Shown here: piece by piece, positions 37,275-46,282 of the stretch | Numbering within the stretch: the stretch's first letter is position 1 | How the letters are laid out: every line of letters begins with the position of its first letter | Source: Vibrio sp. B1FLJ16 | GTDB taxonomy: Bacteria > Pseudomonadota > Gammaproteobacteria > Enterobacterales > Vibrionaceae | Reading direction: 5' to 3' | Assembly (NCBI RefSeq): GCF_905175385.1 | Contig: NZ_HG992749.1 | Coordinates: 1,116,001-1,180,000, forward strand | Length of the DNA stretch: 64,000 nucleotides | Translations under genes and position numbers: made by a program | The notes under the pieces: generated by a model | Seen by the model: only the letters and a program-made list of their open reading frames with translations | What the model was told of the DNA's origin: nothing | Databases searched by the model: none

Positions 37275-39383
37275 ATGAACAATTTGACTAAAATGACTCA
37301 CGCAGCCTCGATGTTTATCATAGCGCTGCTAATGAGTTTGTATTCTTTCAATCTCTCAGCTCAGACGACCGATACGGGCTGGATGACCAATCCTCAGCAT
37401 CCGCCAGTACAGACTCGTTTCGTACTTACTGGTCTTCAAGACCTAAAAGCTAAAACCGTTACCGGCTATCTGGACGTCAAGCTATCAGAAGACTGGAAAA
37501 CTTACTGGCGTTCGCCCGGAGAAGGTGGCGTTGCGCCTTCTATTGACTGGCAAAACTCACAGAATTTAAACAAAGTGGATTGGCTGTGGCCATACCCGCA
37601 AAAGTTCAGACTGCTGGGTCTTGAAACGCTGGGCTACAAGGGGGATACCTTGTTCCCGATGACGCTGCATATAGAAGACATGTCAAACCCTGTCAGTATT
37701 GATGCGGTTTTAACCTTGTCTTCCTGCACCACAATATGTGTACTGACGGATTATCCGATTCAGATGACCTTTCTGCCTTCAGACTTACGAGTGAATGAAG
37801 AGGTGATGTTTAGTTACGCACAAGCGATAAGTAACGTTCCTCAACCGTCACCATTTATTACTGTCACGCAGACAAGCTGGGATGCGAGTCAATCGAAACT
37901 GCAAGTTAAACTGACGAACTCGCAAGGGTGGCATAACCCGCAAGTGCTAGTGGATGGCGTCGAGGATGCAATTCGTGACTACAGTTTCAAGTTAGAGGGG
38001 ATGTATCAGGATGGGAATGTCCTTACTGCCAGCTATAAAGTGAATACGTGGCTGGGAGAGGTAGACCTGAATGAACAGAACGTCTTTGTCAGTATTAAAG
38101 ATGACAACATACTTGCAGAAGAGGTCACTCTGGCAAAAGCGGAAGCAATAGTCGGTTCATTACCCGACTTGTCTTTAGCGAGAGTGTTTTTGTTTGCTCT
38201 GTTAGGCGGTTTAATCCTTAACATCATGCCTTGTGTGTTACCGGTTTTAGGGATGAAGTTAAGCCATATTGTTGCGGTTCGTGGAGTTGAACGTCACCAA
38301 GTCCGAGCTCAGTTTATAGCCTCTTCGCTAGGGATTCTTACTTCGTTCTGGATTCTGGCGGGCTTTATTGTTGTGCTTAAAATTACCGGCAACGCCATTG
38401 GGTGGGGCATACAGTTTCAGAGTTCCTGGTTTCTTGGCCTGATGGTATTTGTAACGGGGCTCTTTGGTGCCAACATGCTTGGACTGTTTGAAGTTCGGCT
38501 ATCTTCAGGAGCGAATACATGGCTCGCCTCAAAAGGGAGCAACTCTCTTGCCGGGCACTACGTCCAGGGGATGTTTGCGACTTTGCTTGCTACTCCGTGC
38601 TCTGCGCCATTTTTAGGTACTGCGGTCGCCTTTGCGCTAGGAGCTGATGTGTTAACGCTGTTTGCGATCTTTACTGCCTTGGCGTTAGGTATGGCATTGC
38701 CTTGGATACTCGTGGCTATCTTCCCGAATATCGCCCTGAAATTACCTAAACCGGGTAAGTGGATGAGTGTGGTTAAAGTTGCTTTTGGTGTGATGATGCT
38801 GGCAACGAGCATTTGGCTGCTCTCACTGCTGGCTAACCATTTGCCATTGTTCTGGGTGATATCGGTTGGTTTGTTCGCGTTCATTTTTATCATGGCACGA
38901 GTCAAAAGGGTTTACGGAGAAAAAGTACTGGCAGTTACAGGCTCAGCCTCGATTGTTTTAATCGCTGGTGGATTGCTTCTCGGGAGTGTAACGGCAAGTC
39001 AATGGGCGACGGCGCTTCCGGAAGATCTGGCATGGCAGAGATTGTCGAATGCAGCGATTGAATCTCATATCTCAAACGGACGTGTTGTCTTTGTTGATGT
39101 GACAGCCGATTGGTGCGTTACCTGTAAAGCGAACAAGATAGGGGTGATTTTGCAGGATCCTGTTTACTCGCTGTTGAAAAGCCCAACCACCGCGACAATA
39201 AAAGGCGATTGGACTCACCCTGAAAGCACGGTGACCGACTTCTTACGTCAATATGGACGTTATGGCGTACCTTTCAATATTGTTTATGGTCCTGGTGCGC
39301 CAAACGGTATTCCTCTGCCTGTCATTCTAACTGAGGATGAGGTCGTTAATGCGATCAAACAAGCGAGCGGAGGAAGCATTTGA
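37275..39383 (+). CDS. scsB: ScsB-like (DsbD family) membrane protein-disulfide reductase
   Basis: A 702-aa protein with a signal peptide (cleavage near LSAQ). An N-terminal periplasmic domain contains the redox pair SSCTTICVLTD, eight membrane helices follow with the central cysteine motif NIMPCVLPVLGMK, and the C-terminal thioredoxin domain has WCVTCKANK. The three-part layout is that of DsbD/ScsB, which passes electrons from cytoplasmic thioredoxin to periplasmic partners. The enlarged N-terminal domain and the next gene favour ScsB. The role is likely copper or oxidative thiol stress. Confidence 0.85.
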   Translation: MNNLTKMTHAASMFIIALLMSLYSFNLSAQTTDTGWMTNPQHPPVQTRFVLTGLQDLKAKTVTGYLDVKLSEDWKTYWRSPGEGGVAPSIDWQNSQNLNKVDWLWPYPQKFRLLGLETLGYKGDTLFPMTLHIEDMSNPVSIDAVLTLSSCTTICVLTDYPIQMTFLPSDLRVNEEVMFSYAQAISNVPQPSPFITVTQTSWDASQSKLQVKLTNSQGWHNPQVLVDGVEDAIRDYSFKLEGMYQDGNVLTASYKVNTWLGEVDLNEQNVFVSIKDDNILAEEVTLAKAEAIVGSLPDLSLARVFLFALLGGLILNIMPCVLPVLGMKLSHIVAVRGVERHQVRAQFIASSLGILTSFWILAGFIVVLKITGNAIGWGIQFQSSWFLGLMVFVTGLFGANMLGLFEVRLSSGANTWLASKGSNSLAGHYVQGMFATLLATPCSAPFLGTAVAFALGADVLTLFAIFTALALGMALPWILVAIFPNIALKLPKPGKWMSVVKVAFGVMMLATSIWLLSLLANHLPLFWVISVGLFAFIFIMARVKRVYGEKVLAVTGSASIVLIAGGLLLGSVTASQWATALPEDLAWQRLSNAAIESHISNGRVVFVDVTADWCVTCKANKIGVILQDPVYSLLKSPTTATIKGDWTHPESTVTDFLRQYGRYGVPFNIVYGPGAPNGIPLPVILTEDEVVNAIKQASGGSI

Positions 39384-39898
39384 TGACTGATAAGAATGAG
39401 AGTAAGTCGCGGGGACGTTTACTTGGCCAAATTGTGCCAATCATACTTATTGTGAGCGTTATTTCCGTTGTATTGGACTGGTATCGCACAATCAATCTGC
39501 CTATAAAGGAAGCACCTCCGTTAAGGGCGTTAATGGATAACGGGCAGTATGTGGATGTGATTGAAAAAAGTCATGAAGAGCCAGTCGTTATCTACTTTTG
39601 GGCAGTATGGTGTCCTGCATGCAGTTTCGTTAGCCCGAGTGTCAATTGGCTAAGTGATTATTATACTGTAGTCGCTGTTTCCGGTTCTTCAGGAAATAAT
39701 CATCGCGTTGAACAATTTATGCGTGCTAAAGATTATCAGTTTAATAATATCAATGACCCTAAAAGCAAAATTATGCAAGATTGGAAAATAAGCGTGACAC
39801 CAACCATTTATGTTTTAAAAAATGGTGAAATAGATTCCGTTACCACTGGAATTTCAACACCAATGGGAATATTAGCGAGAATTTGGTTAGCGAGTTAA
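39383..39898 (+). CDS. scsD: Membrane-anchored thioredoxin-like protein (ScsD-like)
   Basis: A 171-aa protein with an N-terminal membrane anchor (about residues 14-31) and a periplasmic thioredoxin fold with active site WAVWCPACSF and cis-proline in SVTPTIYVL. It overlaps the scsB stop as TGATG, with GGAGGA upstream; a TTG one codon earlier is the alternative. It is probably a redox partner of the ScsB-like protein. No ScsC-like gene is present. Confidence 0.8.
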   Translation: MTDKNESKSRGRLLGQIVPIILIVSVISVVLDWYRTINLPIKEAPPLRALMDNGQYVDVIEKSHEEPVVIYFWAVWCPACSFVSPSVNWLSDYYTVVAVSGSSGNNHRVEQFMRAKDYQFNNINDPKSKIMQDWKISVTPTIYVLKNGEIDSVTTGISTPMGILARIWLAS

Positions 39899-39909
39899 CT
39901 CATTTGAAT

Positions 39910-39943
39910 AAATCCGATATTCCACCTTAGCAATATCGGATTT
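39910..39943. terminator. Terminator between scsD and the exported hypothetical gene
   Basis: A 12-bp perfect stem AAATCCGATATT / AATATCGGATTT with a 10-nt loop, lying between convergent genes. Confidence 0.8.
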
Positions 39944-39960
39944 ATACCAATGTTCGTAAG

Positions 39961-40494
39961 TTATTTTCTGGCACCGACAGGAACCATAATATGAGCATAT
40001 GGTGTACCTTTCCACATCACATAAGGACCACCATATTCTGGGTCGGTCGGTAAAGAATCGAGTAACGTTTGATCCGGGGTTATGATCATTAAGTGCGGGC
40101 CTTCGACAATCCATTGATTATCATCTGTTTTCCCTTCAGCATAAGGGTCGGTGTTACTAGCGCCACCATCACCCGCTAGCATATAAGAAATACCCAACGC
40201 TTTAGCCTGGAAAGGTTTCTTATTCATCCACGCATCAGCCCATTCCATCCAAGGACCATCCATACACATCGGAGCGGTACCCTCTAACTGAGGAGGTGTC
40301 GGAAAGCAGGTGTACTGACTACTGCCTTGCTGAAGCACGTTATTGTTCCAGTCCATCACCGTTACTTTATCGCGAATTGTCGGAGGAGCAGCACTCAGTG
40401 CATCTTCTAATAGTGCTTGTGAATCGTCTGCTGCAAATACGCCAAAGGTGCAGCTAACCGAGATTAGAGTTGTTAAATAAGGGGTTAGTTTCAT
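39961..40494 (-). CDS. Exported hypothetical protein
   Basis: A 177-aa protein with a clear Sec signal peptide (MKLTPYLTTLISVSCTFGVFA, cut before ADD). The mature part has two cysteines (YTCFPTPPQ and APMCMDGPW), which could form a disulfide, and a Trp/Met-rich centre. I do not recognise the family. A periplasmic location next to thiol-redox genes is suggestive only, since it is convergent to them. Confidence 0.7.
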   Translation of the reverse strand: MKLTPYLTTLISVSCTFGVFAADDSQALLEDALSAAPPTIRDKVTVMDWNNNVLQQGSSQYTCFPTPPQLEGTAPMCMDGPWMEWADAWMNKKPFQAKALGISYMLAGDGGASNTDPYAEGKTDDNQWIVEGPHLMIITPDQTLLDSLPTDPEYGGPYVMWKGTPYAHIMVPVGARK

Positions 40495-40973
40495 AAATTG
40501 AACCTCAAGTTAATACAACATGAGAATTAGAGCAATTTAATTATAGAATGATATAAATAAAAGATGTTTTTATTTATATAAATATTAATAGGTCACTAAT
40601 TTTATATGTACATTTAAATAATGTTATTATATACAGCCGCTATTGTTTGTTAAAAAATATTAAAATAGTAGTATCTTATACTCTTCATAATAAGAAGAGT
40701 CTTGCTTGCTATATATTTAATGACTGTGTCGAAATAAAATAAAAACACCAATTTGTCTATTGATGTTTAAAAGCAAACAATGCTTTAGAGGATTTCTTTC
40801 CGGAGATGCCTCGACGAACCGACCGGAAAGTGAAAAGTTGGCTGCAATCCTATTCATTTACTTTGAATATCTAATTAATTGAGTTACATCTACATTTGAT
40901 ATCTTGATGGGTGCTTGGTTGCGTATCGCGTGTTACAGTTCATAAAGGCGTTCGGGATATCAAGGAGGAAATC
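40495..40973. other. 479-nt AT-rich intergenic region with a hairpin
   Basis: No gene is supported. The part nearest the exported protein (40520-40740) is very AT-rich. An inverted repeat CTTTCCGG / CCGGAAAG (40797-40804 and 40823-40830) with an 18-nt loop lies 144 nt before the methyltransferase. It may be an RNA structure or the remnant of a terminator. No known riboswitch motif matched by eye. Confidence 0.4.
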
Positions 40974-41606
40974 ATGGACGTAGCTAAAATGTATGACGAA
41001 GTGTCGGATCGTTATCAAAAGTTGGTGAATGACAGTCATTATGTAGGTCCACGCTGGCTAACCAGTAAACTGAAAAGCGTAAGTATTGAGCAAGGTTCAG
41101 CATTGGATTTAGCGTGTGCGACTGGCTGTATCGGGAACATTGTTAAAATGCACTACCCAGATGTCATCATGCATGGTTTGGATATCTCATCCAAAATGGT
41201 CGATAAAGCAAGGAAAACAAACGTTTATCAAAGTGTTGCGGTTCATAACCTTGATGAACCATTTTCACCGCTCTTTGAGCAGACTTTTGATCTTATTACT
41301 GCACTGGGCTTCACCGAGTTCCTATCTCAACCGCAACAATTGCTGCAATGTATTGCAAGAACATTAAGTACTGACGGCCGTTGTTTCATCAGCTTCCAAT
41401 ATCATGATCCAGAAGGGCAAGATCTTCCCCGCAATACGTACAGCGGTACCGTGGTTCATACCGCTTATACTGAAAGCGAAGTTGAGCAATTTTGTAAGCA
41501 AGCAGGATTAGAAGTGGTGTCTTTAGAAAATGTAATTGGCTATGTCTCCGGCGTAGGTTACGTATGTCGGTATTTGATGCTGGAGCTGAAGAAAAGCATA
41601 AGCTGA
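40974..41606 (+). CDS. Class I SAM-dependent methyltransferase
   Basis: A 210-aa Rossmann-fold enzyme. Motif I is ALDLACATGCIGNIV, motif II is HGLDISSKMVDKA, and motif IV lies near FDLITALGFTEFL. AAGGAGG sits 7 nt before the chosen ATG, which makes the upstream in-frame start unlikely. Small-molecule methylation is the best guess. It is first in an accessory patch with another, broken methyltransferase. Confidence 0.82.
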   Translation: MDVAKMYDEVSDRYQKLVNDSHYVGPRWLTSKLKSVSIEQGSALDLACATGCIGNIVKMHYPDVIMHGLDISSKMVDKARKTNVYQSVAVHNLDEPFSPLFEQTFDLITALGFTEFLSQPQQLLQCIARTLSTDGRCFISFQYHDPEGQDLPRNTYSGTVVHTAYTESEVEQFCKQAGLEVVSLENVIGYVSGVGYVCRYLMLELKKSIS

Positions 41607-41643
41607 AAAATGCTCAAGCTAATAGCACCTGTAAGGATTATTT

Positions 41644-42399
41644 TTGAAGACACAAGATTTAACGGAGTTCTCCTCGGGCATCGAATACGATGCCCAATAT
41701 TCCCAGCACTATGACGAAGATATCGAATTCATAAAAAGACAAATTCAGGTCATCCATGCACATAGCTTATTAGATGTTTGTTGTGGCTCTGGCATTGTCA
41801 CTATTCCAGTCTCTGAGAATCTTAAATGTACTGTTGGTATTGATATCTCCAAAGGTATGTTAGAAGACGCTGAGCGTTAGGCTATAGGAAGAGATAACTT
41901 AAGATTTTTTCATCAGGATGCGACGCAATTTTCCTTGGGAAAACAGTTCGACCTCGCGATCATGACAGGAAACGCTTTCCAGGCATTTTTAGAGGATGAC
42001 ATGCTGAGAGGAGTGTTGGATTCATTATCAATACATCTCAGACAAGGAGGGCGGTTTGTCTTTGATACCAGACTACCAACACCGGAGAACCTATGTATTG
42101 ATGATGAAATGGCACTGTGGCAAACCTATTTATCACCTGCTTTCGGAGAGGTGAAATTCATGGGAATGTGCGCTCGTTATGATCAGGAGACTAGCATCAT
42201 GTATTTGAAAAAGGAACGCCATTTAGAAGATGGAAGATGTGTCCCATCTAGCATCGATTTGAAATACCGTTCGTTGGGTGAAATATAATCGTTTCTTGAG
42301 TGTTCTGGGTTCAGAGTCATCGCAAAATATCGCTCGTGGTCGCAACAAGAGTTTGACCCTGATTCTGATTCGCTTATTTGTGTCGCTGAAAAAATTTAA
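41644..42399 (+). pseudogene. SAM-dependent methyltransferase broken by two in-frame stops
   Basis: One continuous frame of 252 codons begins at TTG (AAGGA 7 nt upstream) and ends TAA at 42397. It is interrupted by TAG at 41878-41880 and TAA at 42286-42288. All three pieces are in the same frame and read as one protein: motif I LLDVCCGSGIVTIPV, motif II VGIDISKGMLEDAE, then FDLAIMTGNAFQAFL and a C-terminal SFLECSGFRVIAKY. Both stops differ by one C-to-T change from Gln codons (CAG, CAA), which fits loss by mutation. Confidence 0.8.
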
Positions 42400-42418
42400 C
42401 CAATCAACAGGTGTCACT

Positions 42419-42844
42419 GTGCAGGGATTTCGTATTACAACCTCGTTAGACGAGATGGATTTAAATGTTATCTATCAATTCATTTCAAACAGTTACTGGG
42501 CGCAAGGGATTCCAAAAGAACTTCTCGAAAAAGCGCTGCGTAACTCATTATGTTTTGCTGTCTTCGATGAATCAAATCAACAAGTTGGCTTTGCCAGAGT
42601 AGTTACCGATCGGGCAACTTTCGCTTACCTCGCCGATGTGTTTATTGTCGAGGAATACAGAGGTAAGGGAGTAAGCAAATGGTTGATATCGGAGGTTGTT
42701 TCGCACAGTGAACTACAAGGGTTACGTCGTATGATGTTAGCAACCCGCGATGCTCATGGCCTGTACGAGCAGTTCGGATTCGGTCCTATCGAACCGGTAG
42801 AAAACTTCATGCAAATCTGGAAGCCGAAGGTATATCAGGGCTGA
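42419..42844 (+). CDS. GNAT family N-acetyltransferase
   Basis: About 141 aa. The acetyl-CoA site is VEEYRGKGVSKWL (R/Q-x-x-G-x-G type), and the C-terminal strand is YEQFGFGPIE. The chosen GTG has AGGTG upstream and gives the usual start GFRITTSLDEMDLN. The longer frame from 42278 would read through the tail of the broken methyltransferase in another frame. The substrate is unknown. Confidence 0.75.
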   Translation: MQGFRITTSLDEMDLNVIYQFISNSYWAQGIPKELLEKALRNSLCFAVFDESNQQVGFARVVTDRATFAYLADVFIVEEYRGKGVSKWLISEVVSHSELQGLRRMMLATRDAHGLYEQFGFGPIEPVENFMQIWKPKVYQG

Positions 42845-42850
42845 ATAGTT

Positions 42851-42967
42851 ATGAGAATAGAATCTGAACATGTGGCAATTCGCCATGTTGAAGAATCGGA
42901 TGCAACTCTGTTGTTTGAAAACTATTTAGGTGATGAAAGCACATGCCGTGTTTCCTGCAATCAGTGA
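42851..42967 (+). pseudogene. N-terminal fragment of a second GNAT acetyltransferase
   Basis: A 38-codon frame starts MRIESEHVAIRHVEESDATL, typical of RimJ/RimL-like acetyltransferases (beta-1 and the following helix), and stops after NYLGDESTCR. The rest of the domain is missing from the 245 nt that follow. It looks like a decayed gene; too short to function as an acetyltransferase. Confidence 0.5.
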
Positions 42968-43212
42968 AGAATTACAAGATTGTGCAGATATGTGGTTTGT
43001 GAATTAAATTACTTCTACATCTTCTGCTAAATAATGCCTTGTTATTGATAGAATTATTCAGCGCTAGGTTCAAATATATCTAAGTCTGAACTTAATAGTG
43101 TGAGCAAGCCTAGCCTTTGGATGCTGTATGCTCCGTTCGTAGCGGATAATGAGCGATTATTGAGACTAAGCTGGATTCAATTTTCGGCAACTACCAAGCA
43201 GAGGAGATAAGA

Positions 43213-43755
43213 ATGTTATCGAAAGACAACACGGGTTTGATCGTCGTTGACGTACAAGGCAAACTCGCGACATTAATGCACGAAAGTGATGTGTTAATTG
43301 AGAATATCACCAAGCTGGTAAAGGGAGCAAAAGCACTGAAACTTCCGGTACTGTGGCTGGAACAAAATCCGGAAAGACTAGGGCTGACGGCAGATCCAAT
43401 ACGAGAAGTGTTAGAAAAAGACCATTTACCAATCACTAAATATACCTTTGATGGCTGCAAAGAAGAGAGATTTCAGCTAGCAGTGAAAAATGCCAACGTT
43501 GATACTTGGCTAGTGTGCGGGATTGAGGCGCATATTTGTGTTTACCAAACGGCACTCTCTCTGCGTCAGTCTGGTTATAGGGTTGAGCTGGTCACCGATT
43601 GTGTTTCTTCTCGGGCAGCAGCGAATAAAGCGCTTGCTTTGGCCAAGTTAACTGCAAATGGTGTTGCTTTGACCGGATTAGAAATGTGTTTGTACGAAAT
43701 GGTGGAAGACTGCCGAGCACCAGAATTTAAAGATATTCTGACGCTGATTAAGTAA
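43213..43755 (+). CDS. Isochorismatase-like cysteine hydrolase
   Basis: A 180-aa YcaC-type hydrolase. The catalytic triad is visible as D13 (LIVVDVQGK), K76 (LPITKYTF) and C109 (GIEAHICVYQT), with the cis-peptide before it. Family members cleave C-N or C-O bonds in small amides and ethers. AGAGGAG precedes the ATG. The TAA stop codon coincides with the first three bases of repeat copy B. Confidence 0.87.
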   Translation: MLSKDNTGLIVVDVQGKLATLMHESDVLIENITKLVKGAKALKLPVLWLEQNPERLGLTADPIREVLEKDHLPITKYTFDGCKEERFQLAVKNANVDTWLVCGIEAHICVYQTALSLRQSGYRVELVTDCVSSRAAANKALALAKLTANGVALTGLEMCLYEMVEDCRAPEFKDILTLIK

Positions 43756-43950
43756 CCTCAGCTCGGGATAATTTAAGCCAGTCAGCACAACTCTTTTAGC
43801 GCCTAACAGCGTTAAAATCACCGTAATAGACTCGCTATTGACTTGTGATTTTTCCTTGTTATCCATCTAAAATTGCTGCACTGACTCACTGGTTTGACTA
43901 ACTATATGAAAGATAAATTTATATAGACTTCCTTATCCCGAGCGAGGTTA
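43753..43950. mobile_element. Repeat family copy B: 198-bp element with inverted ends
   Basis: The left end is TAACCTCAGCTCGGGATAA; the right end is its complement with one base missing. The octamer TTAAGTAA flanks CCTCAG on the left and follows GAGG on the right, as a target duplication would. The element supplies the stop codon of the hydrolase gene. The minus-strand frame MDNKEKSQVNSESI is open here. Confidence 0.8.
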
Positions 43951-43986
43951 AGTAAACCGAACTCAGGTTAAGTAACACCGCTTGGT

Positions 43987-44883
43987 TTAATCAAACTCTC
44001 GCTGATACCTTGGCAGCATAGACTCGTTGCCAAGTAATCCTCCCTGGTGAATATAGAGCAAAGTCTTATCCGGATTCTCCTCCAACCAAGGCGCTAAACA
44101 TTGCCACATGTATGGATCATAAAGGAGATCGAATTCCAGGTCTGTTTGCTGGCAAAGGGATTTCCAGGTTTCATAATCTTCCTTATACAAGCGGCCGAAA
44201 TGATGCTTATCGCGTACGGATAAAATCGTCGGATGGCTCAGCTCGTCAAGCATATTGAACTGTTCTACCAGGTAGTTTTTGTCGCCGACACATGGACAGG
44301 TCAGCACTTCAATGCCATGAGGACTTAAATGCTTATGCAGATACAATGCTGTAGTACCAGTGCCAGAAGGGAGTGCTACAGTAAACTGCTCTTTGGTGTT
44401 AAAACGTGTCCATTCCAGAATCTCCCGTGAGAGTTGTTTAACGCCTTCTTCAGCAATATGTGCGCGCCCACCTTCGGGGATAAGCAGGGTTGAACTGTCT
44501 AACCCGCGAATATCCGTAATGTACTGACTTGGGTGAAGATCGCTGCCGACGTCCCGCATTGCGGTTATTTTCATATCCAGGTCAAGAGCACCGCGATAGT
44601 TACCGATAGGTGCATTTTTCAACCATGAAGGGATGTGATGGACATAGAACTCAAATGACCAGCCTTTTATTTGTGCGAGCGCTGCCAGAGAATACATGGC
44701 ATTGGACTGTGCTGACCCGTAACTGATCAGGGTTGTAATGTGTGGGTTCTGCTCCTCCAGCAACATCATGAACTTACGCGCTTTATTCCCAGAAAAGTGA
44801 GAGTGAAGAAGGTCATCACGTTTTAGATAAAACTTTTGATCATTAAAGCTGTGCTGAGTGATTGGGCTTTCTGAGAGTTTCAT
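43987..44883 (-). CDS. PLP-dependent ACC deaminase / D-cysteine desulfhydrase family protein
   Basis: A 298-aa fold-type II PLP enzyme. The cofactor lysine is K34 in SGNKARKFM, the preceding KRDDLLHSHF is typical, and the phosphate loop is LPSGTGTTALY. The nearest known activities are D-cysteine desulfhydrase and ACC deaminase; which applies is not decidable here. A single minus-strand gene with its 3' end 36 nt from repeat copy B. Confidence 0.82.
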   Translation of the reverse strand: MKLSESPITQHSFNDQKFYLKRDDLLHSHFSGNKARKFMMLLEEQNPHITTLISYGSAQSNAMYSLAALAQIKGWSFEFYVHHIPSWLKNAPIGNYRGALDLDMKITAMRDVGSDLHPSQYITDIRGLDSSTLLIPEGGRAHIAEEGVKQLSREILEWTRFNTKEQFTVALPSGTGTTALYLHKHLSPHGIEVLTCPCVGDKNYLVEQFNMLDELSHPTILSVRDKHHFGRLYKEDYETWKSLCQQTDLEFDLLYDPYMWQCLAPWLEENPDKTLLYIHQGGLLGNESMLPRYQREFD

Positions 44884-44998
44884 GTTGTTATGACGAAGTA
44901 AACCGTGTCACCCTAGTCATTAAAAAGGTGGCACAGTTTACCGCCTAAACATGCAGAACAAAAGTAGGGGGTAATAAAAGAACTTTATTTTTGTATGG

Positions 44999-46282
44999 TT
45001 AATTATTGCTGGTATGCTCGGTTGCTAAATTGATGATGGCTTCACACCCACCAGCAGAATGCGTATCTATTGTAAACTGCCAGCCGTAGCGCTGACATAA
45101 ATCATCTACGATCATTAACCCCAGGCCATGTCCGTCCGCATCCGGGCCGGAAGAAAAACCTTCTCCTTCATCCCGCACTGACAAGCAAGAGTCGGTCATT
45201 TCTATATAAATTTTGCCTTTTGATGTCGCGGCTATACTATTGCGAATAAGATTACTCAGTACAATGTTCAGCACAGCGGTTGTCGCACTCGTAAGTGGAT
45301 TTCCGGACACCTTAACTGCAAATTCAAGCGCTTTTTCATCGGCTTGTGCCTGACTAAGAGAAATGATGTGGTGTAACTCTTGATCCGATATTTTACGTTC
45401 AGGGCTATCGTCCTTGTTTCGCTCATAACGAACTAAACCAAGCAGTGCATCGACCATGGTCGACATTTGTTGTGTGGCATCCTGAATGCGGCTGATCTGT
45501 CTCTCTTGAAAGGGCGTACTGGAGTTTCTGGCCAGCAGACTACTGGACCCTTTCATGACTGTCAGTGGAGTTCGGAGTTCATGGCTGGCGTAACGCGCGA
45601 ATGCTTGCTCACGTTTAATGACCTGATTGATCTCGTTTCGGTATTCATTGAGCTGAGATGCCAGCGTTTCAAACTCCTGTGCAGAACCTCGCGGTACAAC
45701 AAACTTCTTGGTTGTATCACCCTGATGTTCGTCGAGCTGAGCTTTTAATGCGTTAATCGGTTCGATCAATCGCTGTGACAAGCGGCTTAATAGACTACCG
45801 AAGACAAATAACAGAACGAGAACAACCGCAAGTACCAGTCCGATAACGTAAAAGAATTCGCTCCAAGTTATTTCAATTTCGTCGATCTGTGAAATCAAGA
45901 CGATAGGGCGCGCGACACCATCTTGTGTGTAAGTACTCATGTAAATCATGCGGGTGTTGGGTTCTTCGCCCACTTCACCGAGAAAATAGTGCTTATCTTG
46001 CAGGTAACGACGGTAATATTCAGGGATCAGCTCAATCTCGCTGTATGCCGTTGTCAGCAGGTCTAGCTTTACTACACTCTCCTCAGGAGACTGTTGAAAA
46101 TGTTCAATAGCAACATTTTTGTCGATGATGATTCGTCGCTCTCCAACCCGATCTTCTGACCACAGCAGTGAGCCACTTACCAGAGCAAAACAGAGTAAAC
46201 CTATTACAACCGAAACCATCAGGAAAAACAGCTCAAGGCGGCCGGCCATACTCTGCGTATTACCAAGCAGGCGACGGATCAT
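44999..46282 (-). CDS. Sensor histidine kinase
   Basis: A 427-aa membrane kinase with two helices (about 18-40 and 143-165) flanking a periplasmic sensor of about 100 residues. HAMP-like linker, HisKA box with H234 in YASHELRTPLT, and an ATPase domain with N box NLIRNSI, G boxes DEGEGF and GHGLGL follow. It overlaps the regulator gene by ATGA and forms a pair with it. The stimulus is unknown. Confidence 0.92.
   Translation of the reverse strand: MIRRLLGNTQSMAGRLELFFLMVSVVIGLLCFALVSGSLLWSEDRVGERRIIIDKNVAIEHFQQSPEESVVKLDLLTTAYSEIELIPEYYRRYLQDKHYFLGEVGEEPNTRMIYMSTYTQDGVARPIVLISQIDEIEITWSEFFYVIGLVLAVVLVLLFVFGSLLSRLSQRLIEPINALKAQLDEHQGDTTKKFVVPRGSAQEFETLASQLNEYRNEINQVIKREQAFARYASHELRTPLTVMKGSSSLLARNSSTPFQERQISRIQDATQQMSTMVDALLGLVRYERNKDDSPERKISDQELHHIISLSQAQADEKALEFAVKVSGNPLTSATTAVLNIVLSNLIRNSIAATSKGKIYIEMTDSCLSVRDEGEGFSSGPDADGHGLGLMIVDDLCQRYGWQFTIDTHSAGGCEAIINLATEHTSNN

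Noticed and set aside
42278..42418. N-terminal extension of the GNAT gene
   Set aside because: This part is the methyltransferase tail read in another frame; GNAT homology begins near the GTG at 42419.
43753..43950. Repeat copies considered as integron attC (VCR) sites
   Set aside because: The ends and length do not match the vibrio attC core sites, and no integrase or cassette array is present.
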